Assembly (NCBI GenBank): GCA_963682175.1
Contig: OY821779.1
Coordinates: forward strand, 3,980,501 to 4,044,500
Length of the DNA: 64,000 nucleotides
Source: Triglochin maritima
Lineage: Eukaryota; Streptophyta; Magnoliopsida; Alismatales; Juncaginaceae
Reading direction: 5' to 3'
Below are positions 21,973-34,778 of the stretch, in pieces (positions within the stretch are counted from its first letter, which is position 1; every line of letters starts with the position of its first letter). A program made the translations under genes and the position numbers. The notes beneath the pieces are model-generated. The model saw nothing but the letters and a program-made list of their open reading frames with translations, was not told the DNA's origin and searched no databases.

Positions 21973-24900
21973 ATGAGAGAGACCCACAGAAACGAAGAGC
22001 AATCTTTCGTGGCTGTTGCTATTGACAAGGACAAAGGTAGCCAAGCCGCGCTCAAGTGGGCGATCGAGAATTTGGTCACAACGGGTCAGACCATACTCCT
22101 TGTGCATGTCAAGAAGACGTCCTCCAATGCAGGTTAGTTTTTTTTTTGTGTTCTTAGAATATTGGAGTAGGAATGTATTTGGATTGTGGGCATTGTAAAA
22201 TGCATTTCAATTTGGTAATTTGTGCTCCTGTTGTGACCCTTTTTGTGGGAGTTTGTATCTGTAAAATGGTATATGTGTCGAAAGAGCTTCTTGCCTGGGC
22301 GGAGTTGGGGAGGGTCGAACAAACGCAACCTCAGCTCTTTGCAATAATAGAGAGATTGTTTACGAATCTTTGATCCGATACTTATGCCACCACCATTTCC
22401 TGTGTCATAATAATTTTTTCAGAAAGCTATGTCCTGATAAATAAGAAGCAGTGATTGTTTAATGGGTTATCTAATTTAGTCAGTCATAATCTAGAGTTAA
22501 TTATTAGTGAATCTTTGATTCCATTAGACATGGACAACAAAACTCAATGGTAATATGTATAGCAAGTTTTTATTTGTTTGTTGGGCGTTCCAAGTCTTCC
22601 TATTACTGGTGGAAGGGTGGAGGAAAAGTTCTTGGTTTTCTTCAGCATAGATGTGATTAATGTTTCCTCTATTTTTCTAATGTTGTTCAGCTATCTCAGA
22701 TGATGCATATACAAAGGAGATTTTTATGCCCTTTCGCTGCTTTTGCATGAGAAAAAGCGTAAGATTATTGTGTTAACTCATATTCCTTTTGAGCATCTAT
22801 AGATTGATACTTTTTGTTGAATTTAGATGAGCAACATGAAGTCACTTGATATAATTTTAAATGGATGCATATACTAATATGTTTGAGTTCAACAGATACA
22901 ATGTCAAGATTTCACATTAGAAGGAACTGATGTCGCAAAGACCATAATCGAATTTGTGGCACAAAATGTGCTCGAGAAGCTTGTTGTTGGCTCTCCTGCA
23001 AAGAACTCCTTTCTTAGGTAGATGAATATCCTGTAATAATTACTTGAAATCTCAATTACAATTAAAAGTTGGACCATGTTCCCTGGCATCTTAATTATAT
23101 GATGGAAATTATGAATACTTATTATCACTTATGGGTCGTATCTTTCTTGACAGAAGATTCAGAACTGGTGACACTCCTGCTAGCATTTCCAAAGGAGCAC
23201 CGGATTTCTGCACCGTGTATGTAATCTCCAAAGCAAAAGTGTCATCCATGCGCAAAGCAATTCGCCAGGCTCCAACTGTCTCGCCCCTTACGCAGCAGGC
23301 AGAGAACATAGTCCCTGTACCTGAAGCACAAACCCCACCTCTGCCCACAATTAGTATGATCTCAAACCAACTTTTATTTTTCCATCAGTTGCATGAAGCT
23401 GTGAATGTTATAGAGTGTGGCATGACATGAAGCTTGTGCTGAATAAATGGCTTCTATAATTACAGATGATGCTCGGTTGTCTCGCTTACTCGAGGAAAAG
23501 GAATCAATTAGGTAAGTCGTGGTTATTATCAATAAGATTTCTTCATACCATACCAAATTGGGGTGCATTAGAAGTGTTTATTGGTACTTACATTTAAGTA
23601 AGTGCTGACACCTTGTTTGATTTCACAATATTTCTTTTGGTGAAAAATTGAAGCACATTATAGATAGACTTTTTAATTGGTCTGGTGTGCATATTTTGAA
23701 GAGGATTCATCAGATTTGGATTGGTAATATTCAAATAACATAAATACTGATATTCTATGCCACTAAACATTTGAAACATCCACAATTTATGAAAATGAGA
23801 TTTCCAAAAAACACTAAAACTTGTGTTAACGAAAAATATATTAATTCGTGACATACCCTTAGTGTTCAACCTCAATGCAGATCACCGTTCGTCAGAGGTG
23901 GGAGACCGGTTAACAAGTCGTACGGTGAACTCTCAATGTACGAGAACTCGGACATATCGTTTGTGAGTTCTGGGAGGCCAAGCACAGATAGAATGTTTCC
24001 CTCAATATATGATGACTTTGATGGCCCTCGGCCGCCAAGGTCTTCCTATAGTTCAGACCGAAGCTTTGAGATGTTGCGCACGCCTCGTATGTCCATCGAA
24101 GGAGTGGATACGACGGGGGGTCAATTCTCCTCGGTTTCGCAAGATAGTGGAACTTCTTGGTCATCACAAACAATGGTTAATCCAACTTCTTCCCGCCAAA
24201 ATTTGAAACTACTTATCATCACTTCAATTTGCTTTGTAGTTGTATTTCTTTTATTGCCACAAATACTATTTGAATTTCAACAAAATGCGGATCACGAATG
24301 AGCTCCAGATTAGAAAAGGGTTGATGGGACTTGTTTTGAATTTGTAGGATGATGTGGAATTAGAGATGAGGAGGTTAAAGCTAGAGCTGAAACAAACAAT
24401 GGATATGTATAGCACGGCTTGCAGAGAAGCTCTCACCGCAAAACAAAAGGTAGAATTCAAAAAACTAGATGGTGAGAGGCAAGCCAGGAACGTTGTCTAT
24501 TTTGTTTTAGTTAAGAAAACTTATGTTTGTTTTTAGGCCGACAAACTTCAACGTTGGAAATTAGACGAAGAGCAAAGATTACGGGAGGCTCGGTTTGCCG
24601 AGGAAGCAGCTGCGGCTATGGTGGAGAAAGAGAGAGCAAAATGCATGGCCGCGGTCGAGGCAGCAGAAGCAGCACGGAGGATCGCAGATTTGGAATCACA
24701 GAAAAGATTGAACGCTGAAAGAAGAGCTCTGCTTGAGGCAGAGGAAAGAAACAAAGCATTCAATTCCTTAGCACGTAGTGACGTAAGGTACAGGAAATAC
24801 ACAATTGAGGAAATTGAGGTAGCTACTGAGTATTTCAATCCAAGTCGAAAGATCGGGGAAGGAGGTTATGGTCCAGTATTCAAAAGCACCCTCGATCACA

Positions 24901-26325
24901 CACCGGTCGCTATTAAGGTTCTACGTCCCGATGCAGCTCAAGGGAGATCACAATTCCAACAAGAGGTACGTACATACGTGCTTCTGTTGTTGCGCCTGTA
25001 CAAATGGTTAATTGTTGATTTCATTCTAACTCTTTTTTTTTTTATAATAAAAATTAACAGGTCGAAGTGTTAAGTTGTATACGACATCCAAATATGGTTC
25101 TACTGCTAGGAGCTTGCCCTGATTACGGATGCCTGGTTTACGAGTACATGGCCAATGGAAGCCTAGACGACCGCCTATTCTGTCGGGGCAACACACCTGT
25201 TGTCCCTTGGCAACTGCGATTCAGAATCGCAGCTGAAATCGCAACTGGGCTTCTCTTCCTTCACCAGACGAAACCGGAGCCACTAGTACACAGAGACTTG
25301 AAGCCTGCCAACATCCTTCTGGACAGAAACTACGTTAGCAAGATCAGTGATGTTGGCTTAGCCCGTCTAGTCCCTCCCAGTGTAGCCAACAATGTGACTC
25401 AATATCGCATGACATCGGCTGCCGGAACATTCTGCTACATTGATCCGGAGTACCAACAAACGGGCATGCTCGGTATAAAATCCGATGTCTACTCACTTGG
25501 TGTGATGCTTCTGCAGATGGTCACTGGGAAGCCTCCTATGGGGCTCACACATTATGTAGCTGATGCGGTTGAGAACGGGACATTTGATAAAATGTTGGAT
25601 TCGGCGGTCACCGATTGGCCTTATGAGGAGGCCTTGACGTTTGCCAAGTTAGCGCTCAGTTGTGCTGAATTGAGGAGGAAAGACAGGCCGGATCTTGGAA
25701 CCGTCGTGCTACCGGAGCTCAACAGGCTGCGTGACCTTGCTGATGAAAATATGTATCATGGAATTCTTGGAGGCAGCACGAATCCCTCGCCAATGCATAG
25801 CTATATTTCCATGAGCAGCCAGGTGAGTTTTCCTGAACATACACTTCTTCTGCCCAGACATCTATGCTGAAGACTAATATGACATGATGGAAAATTAGAA
25901 CCAGATCTTGATCGAAAGATTATACAAGACATACATAACGACTAGCAAATATTGAACCATTTTAGTGGAATCAATTCCATTACTTAAATGCTAACTTGAC
26001 AATATTTTCAGAGTTAAATCATGTAATTCTTAACTTTTTCCTATCAGACATTCCTTTTTCTTATGACTTGTCATAATTAGTTCTTTCTATATCAGAAAAA
26101 ACTTGAACCCCAACACTACTAAAAGCAACATGTTTTTATTGATGAAGAATTGGTCATCTGCAAAAATATCAAAATTTTGTTTTCCCAAAACAATTACTAT
26201 GTCACGTTTTCTGTCTTTGGTAGGATGTCATGAGTGACCCTCTCCTAGCTAATTCTGAGACCGAAAGTTCGAGAAGCCGTTCCAGCATATGTTCCTTGAC
26301 TGGAAGGGAAAGGCGTATGGAGTAA
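21973..26325 (+). CDS. USP-domain receptor-like cytoplasmic kinase without U-box
   Basis: Exons 21973-22132, 22691-22758, 22896-23017, 23154-23353, 23466-23511, 23881-24175, 24348-24449, 24537-24965, 25061-25822 and 26224-26325 sum to 2,286 nt (761 aa) with consistent phase. Residues 1-160 are a universal stress protein (adenine nucleotide alpha-hydrolase-like) domain: FVAVAIDKDKGSQAALKWAI, then FVAQNVLEKLVVGSPAKNSF. A Ser/Pro-rich linker and a charged coiled coil (about 300-415) follow. The kinase domain starts near 419 with IGEGGYGPVFKS and VAIKVL, has HRDLKPANILL near 551, and ends near 690. The DFG position reads DVG, which is usual in this RLCK-IX/PUB group. The protein ends in a Ser-rich tail (SETESSRSRSSICSL) with no C-terminal U-box, as in the kinase-only members. 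It is probably a Ser/Thr kinase in stress or developmental signalling; substrate unknown. Confidence 0.92.
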
Positions 26326-27117
26326 CAACCCAGCAAGAACACAAATATTATTGAAGCTTTCTGAACTGCTTCAACTGTATAACCTCTTCTTTGCCGACGA
26401 CTTACAGTTTAAATTGGACCAAAAATTGGACCGTATGAAGTATAAATGCATAAACGGATGATTTTCCGAAGAAATACAACAAAGAAAAGTCATTTTTCTC
26501 CCAACAGTTTTGCCTGGAAGCTGGTTATGAATTTTGACGGTGGCTTATTATGTCCAGGGTATTTGTTCTTTCTATTATTTTTTTTTTTTTCAACTTAATT
26601 TTTGTCTGCTCATTGAGCCTCTTACCATTCTGTTGTCTATCTCAAGTCATGCTTAATAATGTAAAGTCTCTTATTTTTGGAAAAATAATATAAATCTCTC
26701 TTTGAAAGAATATTGTAAATCTCTTGAGACTTGCATGCACTGGAATCTGCACAATATTCTCCATATGGATTTATGAAGTTTGAAGCCTTCTAATATCCAT
26801 TGGGATGTCTTTTCTGTTGTGAGGGGACCTAACAATGCACTAGCACGAATACAGATTAAATGAACCACGAAAATGAATATTGATTGTGAAAATTTGACTT
26901 CGGACCATCTCCCAAACTTAATGCAATAAGAAACACGAATAAGATGAAATAGACAATCAATCACAACACACTTGAAGCAAACCACGACACACGTGATTTT
27001 ACAAGGTTCAACAAGATGCCTACGTCCTTGAGGGTCTCCTGCGAGTTTTCTTTCATTCAAGCCTTTCTCAAACAAGAGAAGCCTCCGAGATTACAAATGA
27101 TTGGAAGCAATATGTCT
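26326..27117. other. Downstream spacer of the kinase gene
   Basis: The 3' UTR likely occupies the first 300 bases. The rest shows no recognisable exon or repeat. Confidence 0.4.
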
Positions 27118-27125
27118 CCCAAAAC

Positions 27126-27699
27126 TAGGGTTGTAAATGGATTGGGTAAAAACTGTTTAACCGTCCTAACCGAACCGACGGGTAGGGTCACGGGTTGTAA
27201 AAATCATAACCGTTTAATAAATGAGCGGATAAGGGTTGTGAAAATCATAACCGTTTAATAAATGAACGGATAAGGTAACATGATTTAACCCATCCGTTTA
27301 ACCGCGAAACATAATGAATATATATAATATTTTGTTATATATACTATATACATATAATTGTTTGTATTATTGTCATTATGTGTGGATGTTTGATGTTGTT
27401 TTATATGAATTTGTGGATGTTTAGATTATGAAATTTTGGAGGTTTTGATTATAAAAATATGGATGTTATGATGTTTTTAACAAGTTTGACAAATTTTTAT
27501 CCATTTAACCATTTCCCCAATTCTTATATCCATTTAACCATTTAACCGCCCAAAAATGTTTAATTAAATTAAACGGGTAGGTTCATGGGTAGATGTAAAA
27601 ATAAACAGATTTCAAATCAAATCACGAACCGTTTAATTAGGCGGGTAAGATCATGGGTAAGCCTTATAACCGACCACGAACCGCCCATTTACAGCCCTA
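27126..27699. mobile_element. Non-autonomous hAT element (MITE)
   Basis: Left end TAGGGTTGTAAATGG and right end complement of TAGGGCTGTAAATGG are flanked by a perfect 8-bp duplication CCCAAAAC (27118-27125 and 27700-27707). The body repeats AACCGTTTAATAAATGA..CGGATAAGG twice in tandem near 27200-27275. No open frame encodes a transposase. Confidence 0.93.
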
Positions 27700-27707
27700 C
27701 CCAAAAC

Positions 27708-29510
27708 ACTCTAGATTTCTCTGTAGCCTTATCACTCTCAACGAAATAAGTATTATACATTGTGTTACAAAATTAGGTCGAAAAACCTTTTTATAATGGG
27801 CTAAAATCGTACAAATAAACATACAGATCGTGGGCAAAACTGTCTGCAACGGTCGACCGGAATTCTCCATTGGTCGACTAGTTGTCTGTTTTGCGCATAA
27901 CCGCCATCATTCGATCGACTCTTGCTTCGATCCGAGCCTTGAAGGCTCAGGAAGTTTCAGGTCGACCGCGTGCCCAGCACCGATCGACCGAAACTCACAT
28001 TTCGACGAATCCTGTACGCTTTGGACTTTTTTTCAAAGCTCTATGTTTTCCTGTACTTAACAATTCTACGAACCAAATTTCAACATTTTCATGCATGGAA
28101 TAAGTTTGCAATTTTTACAGTGATTAGACTCGTTTTCATATTTCTTCTATTTTTTATCATTTTACTTTTTTCCCAAAGAGTATTGTCATTTCACTTCTAA
28201 ACCTTTTTACAGCAAAATGACAAAAATAATTTCGGATTGTTTATATACAACCTCTTGTCGAATCTACTCGCGACTTTACCGGTTAGACCTACGTAACAGG
28301 ACAAGTAGGGTTTGGGTTGAACCAGTTTGGTTTACGGGTCGGATTTTTTTCCCGGAGATACAACTTACAAAGATTGGATTAAAAACAATATCAAATTCGG
28401 ATTTTAACAAAATAACAAAGATTAAATAGGTTAAGGAAGAAGATATTAAAAGATTTGATGTGAATAAAACGTATGGATTAGGGAGATTTATATAGATTTT
28501 TGGAGATGTATTTTAAGTATTTTAATAATAAAAAGAATTCTCTAGTGAGCCCAGGGTAATTAGACTTGCCGGGCCGATAAGCATACCCGAGATCAATTGC
28601 CGGTGTCTCAATTGTCCACTTAAGCTTTGTTTGAGAACCGGCGTTCTCAACGAAGTTTATTTTGGTAAATTTTTGGTTATTACGTCCACTGCAATGCCTG
28701 CACTTGTTTGATTATTACGTTGTAATTTTTTGATGTTTTCGGTGACCTTGGTAAAATTTAATTACTTAAATCAGATAAGATACAAAAAATTATCTAGGTA
28801 GTCGGTAAAGTATAAGCAATTACGTTATTTTGGTAAAATACAATAAATTGCTTTAGTTAGTTGAGATACAAGAAATTATCTAGATTGGGTAAAATACAAT
28901 AAAATTGCCTAAGTTTGGTAAGATACAAAAATTATCGAAATTTCGGTTAAAATACAAGAAGTTATTTGATTTTGGTCTGTAGTGTGAACGTCATAATCTC
29001 TAAAGACTATGATACATTAGTGTATGGATATCCAAATTTTGTTTGCAGTTTTTTTCGTATATCTAATACAGTGGACGTATTCAAACTAATTTTTTTGTAC
29101 AGATTTTATATCAAGTAATTTGTGTCGAAATATGAATTCATGAATACATATCAAATTGTCAATAATTGTTATCTTACCTTTTCATTTATCGTTAGTATCA
29201 TGAATTGATGCAAGATTGGAAGAGAAGTTGCTGCGTGAGTGAAAAAATAAGCATTTAAATGTCAGAGGGGCTATATTTTGAGCTCCAAATTAGACTCCAA
29301 ACTCTAACCTCTCGTCGGGAGAGTGAGCTTTCCATTCACTTACAACCCTTCATGTCGCATAATCTGAGCAATTTACCATTAGTCTCCCAAATTTTACCAA
29401 ATTACCTCCAAACAACAAATCTCTCATGTGCACCTTATTAAATGGTTGTAATCATTACACATTGTTTAAAGAACATCAAACCACATTTTCTCCCCCCACA
29501 CACAAATCTA
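27708..29510. repeat. Gene-free repeat-rich region
   Basis: At 27840-28000 several GGTCGACCG-type motifs occur, as in the block at 32.2-32.9 kb, so the two probably share a repeat family. At 28750-28975 a diverged tandem array of about 40-50-bp units occurs, built on GGTAAAATACAATAAATTGC / GATACAAGAAATTATC. No exon was recognised. Confidence 0.6.
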
Positions 29511-29514
29511 AATG

Positions 29515-29930
29515 AACTTGGACAAATTGGGATGTTGGACTTCGTCTGGACAAATCTGGAGGATTGCTCTGCTCGTCTGGACAAATCTGGATGAACCTGG
29601 ATAAATCTGGACGTTGGACTTCATCTGGACAAATATATTCCCTTCCTATTTAGATGTAGTGCTCTGGACTTCGTCTAGACAAATCTGGACGGCTGACTGC
29701 TCCCGCTCGTTTGACAAATCTGGACGAACCTGGACAAATTTGGACGTTGGACTTCATCTGCACAAATCTGGACGGATGGACTGCTCTCGCTTGTTTGGAC
29801 AAATCTGGACTTTGTGTGGACAAATCTGAACGACTGGACTGCTCCCACTCGTTTGGACAAATCTGGATGAACTTGGACAAATCTGGACGTTGGACTTTGT
29901 CTAGACAAATATATTCCTTTCCCATTCAGA
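29515..29930 (+). repeat. Minisatellite based on GGACAAATCTGGA
   Basis: More than a dozen diverged copies of GGACAAATCTGGA(CG) alternate with GGACTTCATCTG and GACTGCTC(C/T)CGCTCGT stretches. Open frames across it on both strands are by-products of the repeat (Ser/Arg/Asp/Leu-rich). A shorter block of the same family lies at 31365-31500. Confidence 0.9.
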
Positions 29931-29989
29931 TATATTGTCATATGCTTGTGTTTATGCTTGTTGGACATACCAAACATGTCTAGATTGTC

Positions 29990-31240
29990 TTTGTTTGGAC
30001 TGTGCCTAATTTTGAGCTCATTTTGGACATGTCAGCAAATGTTTGAACAAGATATATCGTAATCAAATATCTGGATATCCAGTTGTTTAGATATAGGTTG
30101 GTAATATGTCTACACCTACAAAAACTTATATCATTACTATTACAAACATATAAGTTACCAGTTAACTTGTATCACCATTTCCATTTGCACACTCTATTGT
30201 CCCTTCCTATCCTGATATATTGCATTTCGCTTGTGCTTGCTGGACATGTCGAACATGTATGGACTCTCTTTGTCTGGATTGAGCCCAATTTTGAGCTCAT
30301 TTATCACTTCTCAACGTGGACTTGTGATATGTAATATCTAGACTGCTATGTGATATGTCTTGATATATGAGATTTAATAGAATGATATCTGAGATTATTT
30401 TTACATTGGCAATGTCTGCATTTATATCTTTATTTATCGTCGTACATTACAGTCTTCATCTTCTAGATCAGATTTCCTAAGGGTTGGGATGACTTTTACA
30501 ACCTTATATATTATTTGGATAAGTTTCAACCTTTTTGGTTTTGCTTCTCCCAGAAAAGGTATCATGAGTAATTGTCTTTGGGCATACATAAATAGGTAGA
30601 CAATACACAATTAGCTTACTCATCACTTATCCAGACATATATCACCCCACATTCCAAATCAGTATGAGGTCTGCAAATATATAGGGTGTCTAGATATAAA
30701 TCAAAAAGTTTATGAAACTGATTATTGGGGACACCAAAAGGTAATTAGATTTATCTACTGTATTTGATCAGATATATCCACACAAATATCTAGATATATA
30801 AATTTATTACAAAACACTCAAACATCTATGGAACCTCAAAATATTTAATCCGAACATGTACAACATCATAAAAAAATAAACTCATTCAGACACAACATGT
30901 GATTATACCAAGATGAACATTAAAAACATCAGATAAAATGTTATTACACAAAAACAGTAAACATATCAAATTTCATAAAACTAAGCAATTTTTTAAAACA
31001 AGAGATGGATACCTACATACCCACACACATCCGGACAGATATCCAGATATCAACGTATTAGATATCCAGATATCCAATATGTACTTATTCCTGCTCTCAC
31101 TCAACTTCTATCCAACAAAAAACCAATGAAATTTTATCCCGGACATGTCTCACAAAATCAATAACCACAGAAAAATACTACTAAATAATCACAAACAAAT
31201 ATGTCCCCAAGCCAAAGAACGAGGATGAGGTTGTAGGATG
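29990..31240. other. AT-rich region with GATATCCAGATATC-type palindromes
   Basis: Several GATATC / TATCCAGATAT palindromes occur (for example near 30070 and 31038-31070), probably part of the repeat that also holds the flanking minisatellites. No gene was recognised. Confidence 0.45.
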
Positions 31241-31740
31241 ATGAAAGTTGGAGGACGCTGAAGGAGGAGGTCGGAGGAGGAGGACGGAGAGGAGGCGTGA
31301 TAGGATTCCAGCGAGGAATCTGATCAAAATAAGCAATCACCGGTTGAAGATGGGGAAACAGTGCTCTGGATTTCGTTTGTACAAATCTGGACGACTGGAC
31401 GTGGGATTTCGTCTGGATAAATCTAGACGGTTGGATTGCTCCCGCTCGTCTGGACAAATTTGGACGCACCTGGACTTCATCTGGACGGCTGGACTAACGA
31501 CACTTATCAAGGCGGAGGTTGGAGGAGGACGAAGGTATGGGGAGGCCGGAGGATGACATTGAAGGAAGACGCCGAAGGAGGATGAAGATCAGAGGAGGAC
31601 GATGAGGAGGAGACTGGAGGAGGTTGGAGGACGCTAGAGGACGCTAGAGGAGGAGGAGGCCGGAGAATGTCGCAAGAGGAGGAGGTCAGAGGAAGAGGAA
31701 GAGGATGGTGGGAGGAGGATGAGGAGTGAGAAGGAAGTGA
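31240..31740 (+). repeat. GGA-rich purine tract with an embedded minisatellite block
   Basis: About 31241-31300 and 31505-31740 are strongly purine-biased, made of GGAGGA, GAGGAGG and GGAGGACGCT units. The interval 31365-31500 carries GGACAAATCTGGA units like those at 29.5-29.9 kb. The Arg/Gly-rich open frames here are compositional. Confidence 0.75.
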
Positions 31741-32230
31741 GTTTGGAATTTGATTGGAATGTGGGAGAAAATGGTTTATTTTAGTGGAATATTTGCGATT
31801 TAGACATGAATATTATAATTATTTCAATTAAAATGAAATTTTTGCATAACCAACCTGTTATATCCTAACCCTTGATTAGTGGTTAATGGTGTTTAGGTGG
31901 TTAATTGGAGAGGTTTTTGATTGGACGACTGAGATTGGTTTGGATGGAGAGGTGTTGAGGTGAGAAGTATATGAACTAACTCATCTCCTTCTTTCTCTTT
32001 TCTTCCTCACTCTCTCATTTTCGTGTCTCCCTCTCCCTCAGCCCTCTGATCTTGGTTCTTGGCATTCTCGACGAAGAAGAAGGTGGTGATCGGTGAAGTA
32101 GAGACGGGTGTTCGTGATCGTCAGTTTAGCGGAGAGTTCGTCGGAGTTTAGCATTCTCGAGGAAAATGCTCGCCGTGGATCTTCCAAGGCTTCTTCAAGC
32201 CTTAAAGTATGTCAATCTTGCTTTTACGCT
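31741..32230. other. Pyrimidine-rich stretch of unknown nature
   Basis: A CT-rich leader-like stretch (31980-32050) precedes an ATG at 32166 that opens only a 23-codon frame (MLAVDLPRLLQALKYVNLAF...). It could be a first exon or part of a retroelement leader, but no downstream coding sequence supports it. Confidence 0.3.
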
Positions 32231-32239
32231 CACCTAAGT

Positions 32240-32870
32240 TTGTGTGGGTGTTGGAGCGGTCGACGGTAGACCGAAAGGCTCGTCAGACTTCTGTTCAACA
32301 GTTTTCTACTGTGTTCGGTTGACCGAATGGTGTTTCGGTTGACCATTGTTGGTGTGATTTTGGAGAGTTTTGCCTTGCACTGGTCGAACGATGCTTCGTG
32401 CGGTCGACCGGTCAAGCATATTAGGCAAGTTCTGGTGGTCTCCGATCGAACGGGTCCCATTTGCCGTTTGACCGAAGTACTGTTTTAAGTCGGTTGAGGG
32501 TGTATACCACAAAACGGTCGACCGTCCTGAGATCTCGTTCGACCGATGACTTAAGTTAACTTAAAGTTTGTTCGACCCTTCGTGGTTTTGGTCGACCGGT
32601 ATAATTTATATTTCAATATGAATTTACTGCCTTTTTCCAGTCGACCGTAAGTTTTAAATTGTTCGACTGTTACTCTTGTTTGATCAAGAAAAAGATTTTA
32701 CTGGTGATTTTCGGTCGAACGGGTTCTCTTTGCCGTTCGACCGATGGGACTTTGAATTTAATATTATTGTGGCGTAGACCATCCAAACGATCGACCGTCA
32801 GAGACCTTCTGCTCGATCGATTGGTCATTTTGTTAGTTTGTGGTTCGACCGGTTGTGGAGACGGGTTTTT
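32240..32870. repeat. Block dense in (G)GTCGACCG-type motifs
   Basis: Roughly twenty occurrences of GGTCGACCG, GGTTGACCG, GTTCGACCG or GGTCGAACG fall within about 630 bases, spaced irregularly by 20-50 bases on either strand. The same motif recurs at 27.84-28.0 kb. Its regularity exceeds chance in such AT-rich DNA. Function is unknown; it is probably an internal repeat of a larger transposon. Confidence 0.65.
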
Positions 32871-32879
32871 TTTGTGTGT

Positions 32880-34778
32880 GCCGGAAAACTATTTTTTTGT
32901 GTTGTTATGATTGATTTGTGTTAGATTTGGTTTGAAATTTTTATACTTTGATGCTCAGGGATTTTTTTTGGAAGAAACTCTTCTTGTGTTATGGAATAAT
33001 GAAACCAAAGTTAGGGACAGCAAAATGTTGCTGCTTTTGTTTTAAGCTGAACTCACACCTCAGATTCTCAGAACGTTAAATGCATTCAACATTTTTTTTC
33101 TTCTATGGACAATTGCATCAACCTTTAGCCTTTAGGTCTTGATTCAACTTTTGTTTTTTCTTCTCAGAGTTAAGTTGGTGGCTTGAGAACAAACTTTGTA
33201 TGCCTACTCCTCGTGGTTGCTTGGTTTGTAGCTCTATTTATCCATCTCAGTTTTGCAATAAATTTATAGATTTTTTAGTTACCATTCATTGGATGAAATG
33301 TCTTAATTCTTGGTGGACCGTTTATGTTGCGGGTTTGCTGTAAATATGGACAGAAAATAATGGAGGTTATTTAGATGGGCACTACTAAGTGTGGAATGCC
33401 CATAAAGGACCTTCCTACATGCATAACATCTAGATAGTCATCTTGTTATACCCAAATTTTCCGACTCTCAGTAGTTGCTTGGGTAAGGCCAAAACCCAAA
33501 AGTTTATCGTGTTTCAATTGCTACCATACTAAATGCTTAGCAAAATTTTCATACATTAGTTGTTATATCCTATGCCATATGGAAGAAGATGATAGTAGTA
33601 ATCAAACTAAAGTTTCTTCAAGTCCTTTCATAGTAGCACTGGTATTTTTGTTCTCTATTTCTGGATAATGGTAAACGTCCCAATTCTTGGTGGACCACTC
33701 AAGGTACGTGTTTTGCTGTAAATATGGACAAAAGCAATCGGAGGTGTTTAACTGTTTATGTATAGATGGGGTCTACACAAGTATTTGATGTCATAAGTCA
33801 TAAAGGACCACTAACACAATGAATGCATATAATTGGATACAGATGATAAAGTTTGGATAAATTCTTTGAGGTGGATACAAGTTTGCATCCGTCATCTGCT
33901 CTTGTTCTTTCTGTGCAGTTCCAATCGTATTCGTATTCCACTCTACCTTTGATGTTACATTTCTGGTTTGGAGATGGCATCCTATGTGTGTACTCTGCCT
34001 TTTTCTTTGTACAGTTGGTGGCGCTCCCAGGAATACAGAACCAGAAACACACAGGAAATCCTTAGTCGAGCCATTGTTGCAACAGTCACCGAAAACATAA
34101 CCCCCCGGGAAATAATCCCGACGAGTTTATCAATTTCTTGTGAGCCGTATAAGATAACATATTGTTCTCATTTTTCATATGGACTGCTAAATTGACTGTA
34201 TAATATATACAGTCGCTGATTCAATTTAAGAAAAAGGAACATAAAACATGCTGCTTTTAGATTTTACTTTTGGTTTAGAGCTCACTGCTAAAAATGTGGT
34301 GACTGTACATAGTGTACACTTTACTCGCTGCATGCTTGCATCACATGAATATCAGTGTTTGCTAAGTTATGAAATTTCGAAATTCAATACAATTCGTAAA
34401 AGGTCATCCACCCTTTATGATATGTCACACAACTTCACAACTATCTTTGATGGTCCACCTGTATCATCTCAGTTTCTTTCTCAAGATTCTATCTTTCAAA
34501 CATGAAGACGATTCGTGACAAATAGTACAATGGAGGCTATGGAGCAGACCTCTAAATAAATAATATAATATACAGTTTATGTACCCTCGGTATAATTAAA
34601 CTTGGCAGACTTGCGAAACTAAAGCCACTTATTTCTATAGCATTGTATTATTGAGGTTAGTATTAAAAAATGACTAATTGAAGAGAGCATGAACTTGGTG
34701 GTCTGCTACTGGTGGGTTATTATTGTTTAGATGCTTAAATAAGCCATATAACGATATCAATGATGCTGCAGAAACAAA
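32880..34778. other. Spacer downstream of the arabinokinase gene, with a local duplication
   Basis: Two diverged copies of about 120 bases lie at 33300-33420 and 33678-33815. Both contain AATTCTTGGTGGACC, TTGCTGTAAATATGGACA and CATAAAGGACC in the same order. The 3' UTR of the arabinokinase gene lies near the right end. No other gene was recognised. Confidence 0.5.

Noticed and set aside
29614..29983. Open frames on both strands rich in Asp, Ser, Arg and Trp
   Set aside because: They are translations of the GGACAAATCTGGA minisatellite. They overlap in several frames and have no family likeness.
31248..31556. Arg/Gly-rich open frame
   Set aside because: Compositional product of the GGA repeat tract and the embedded minisatellite.
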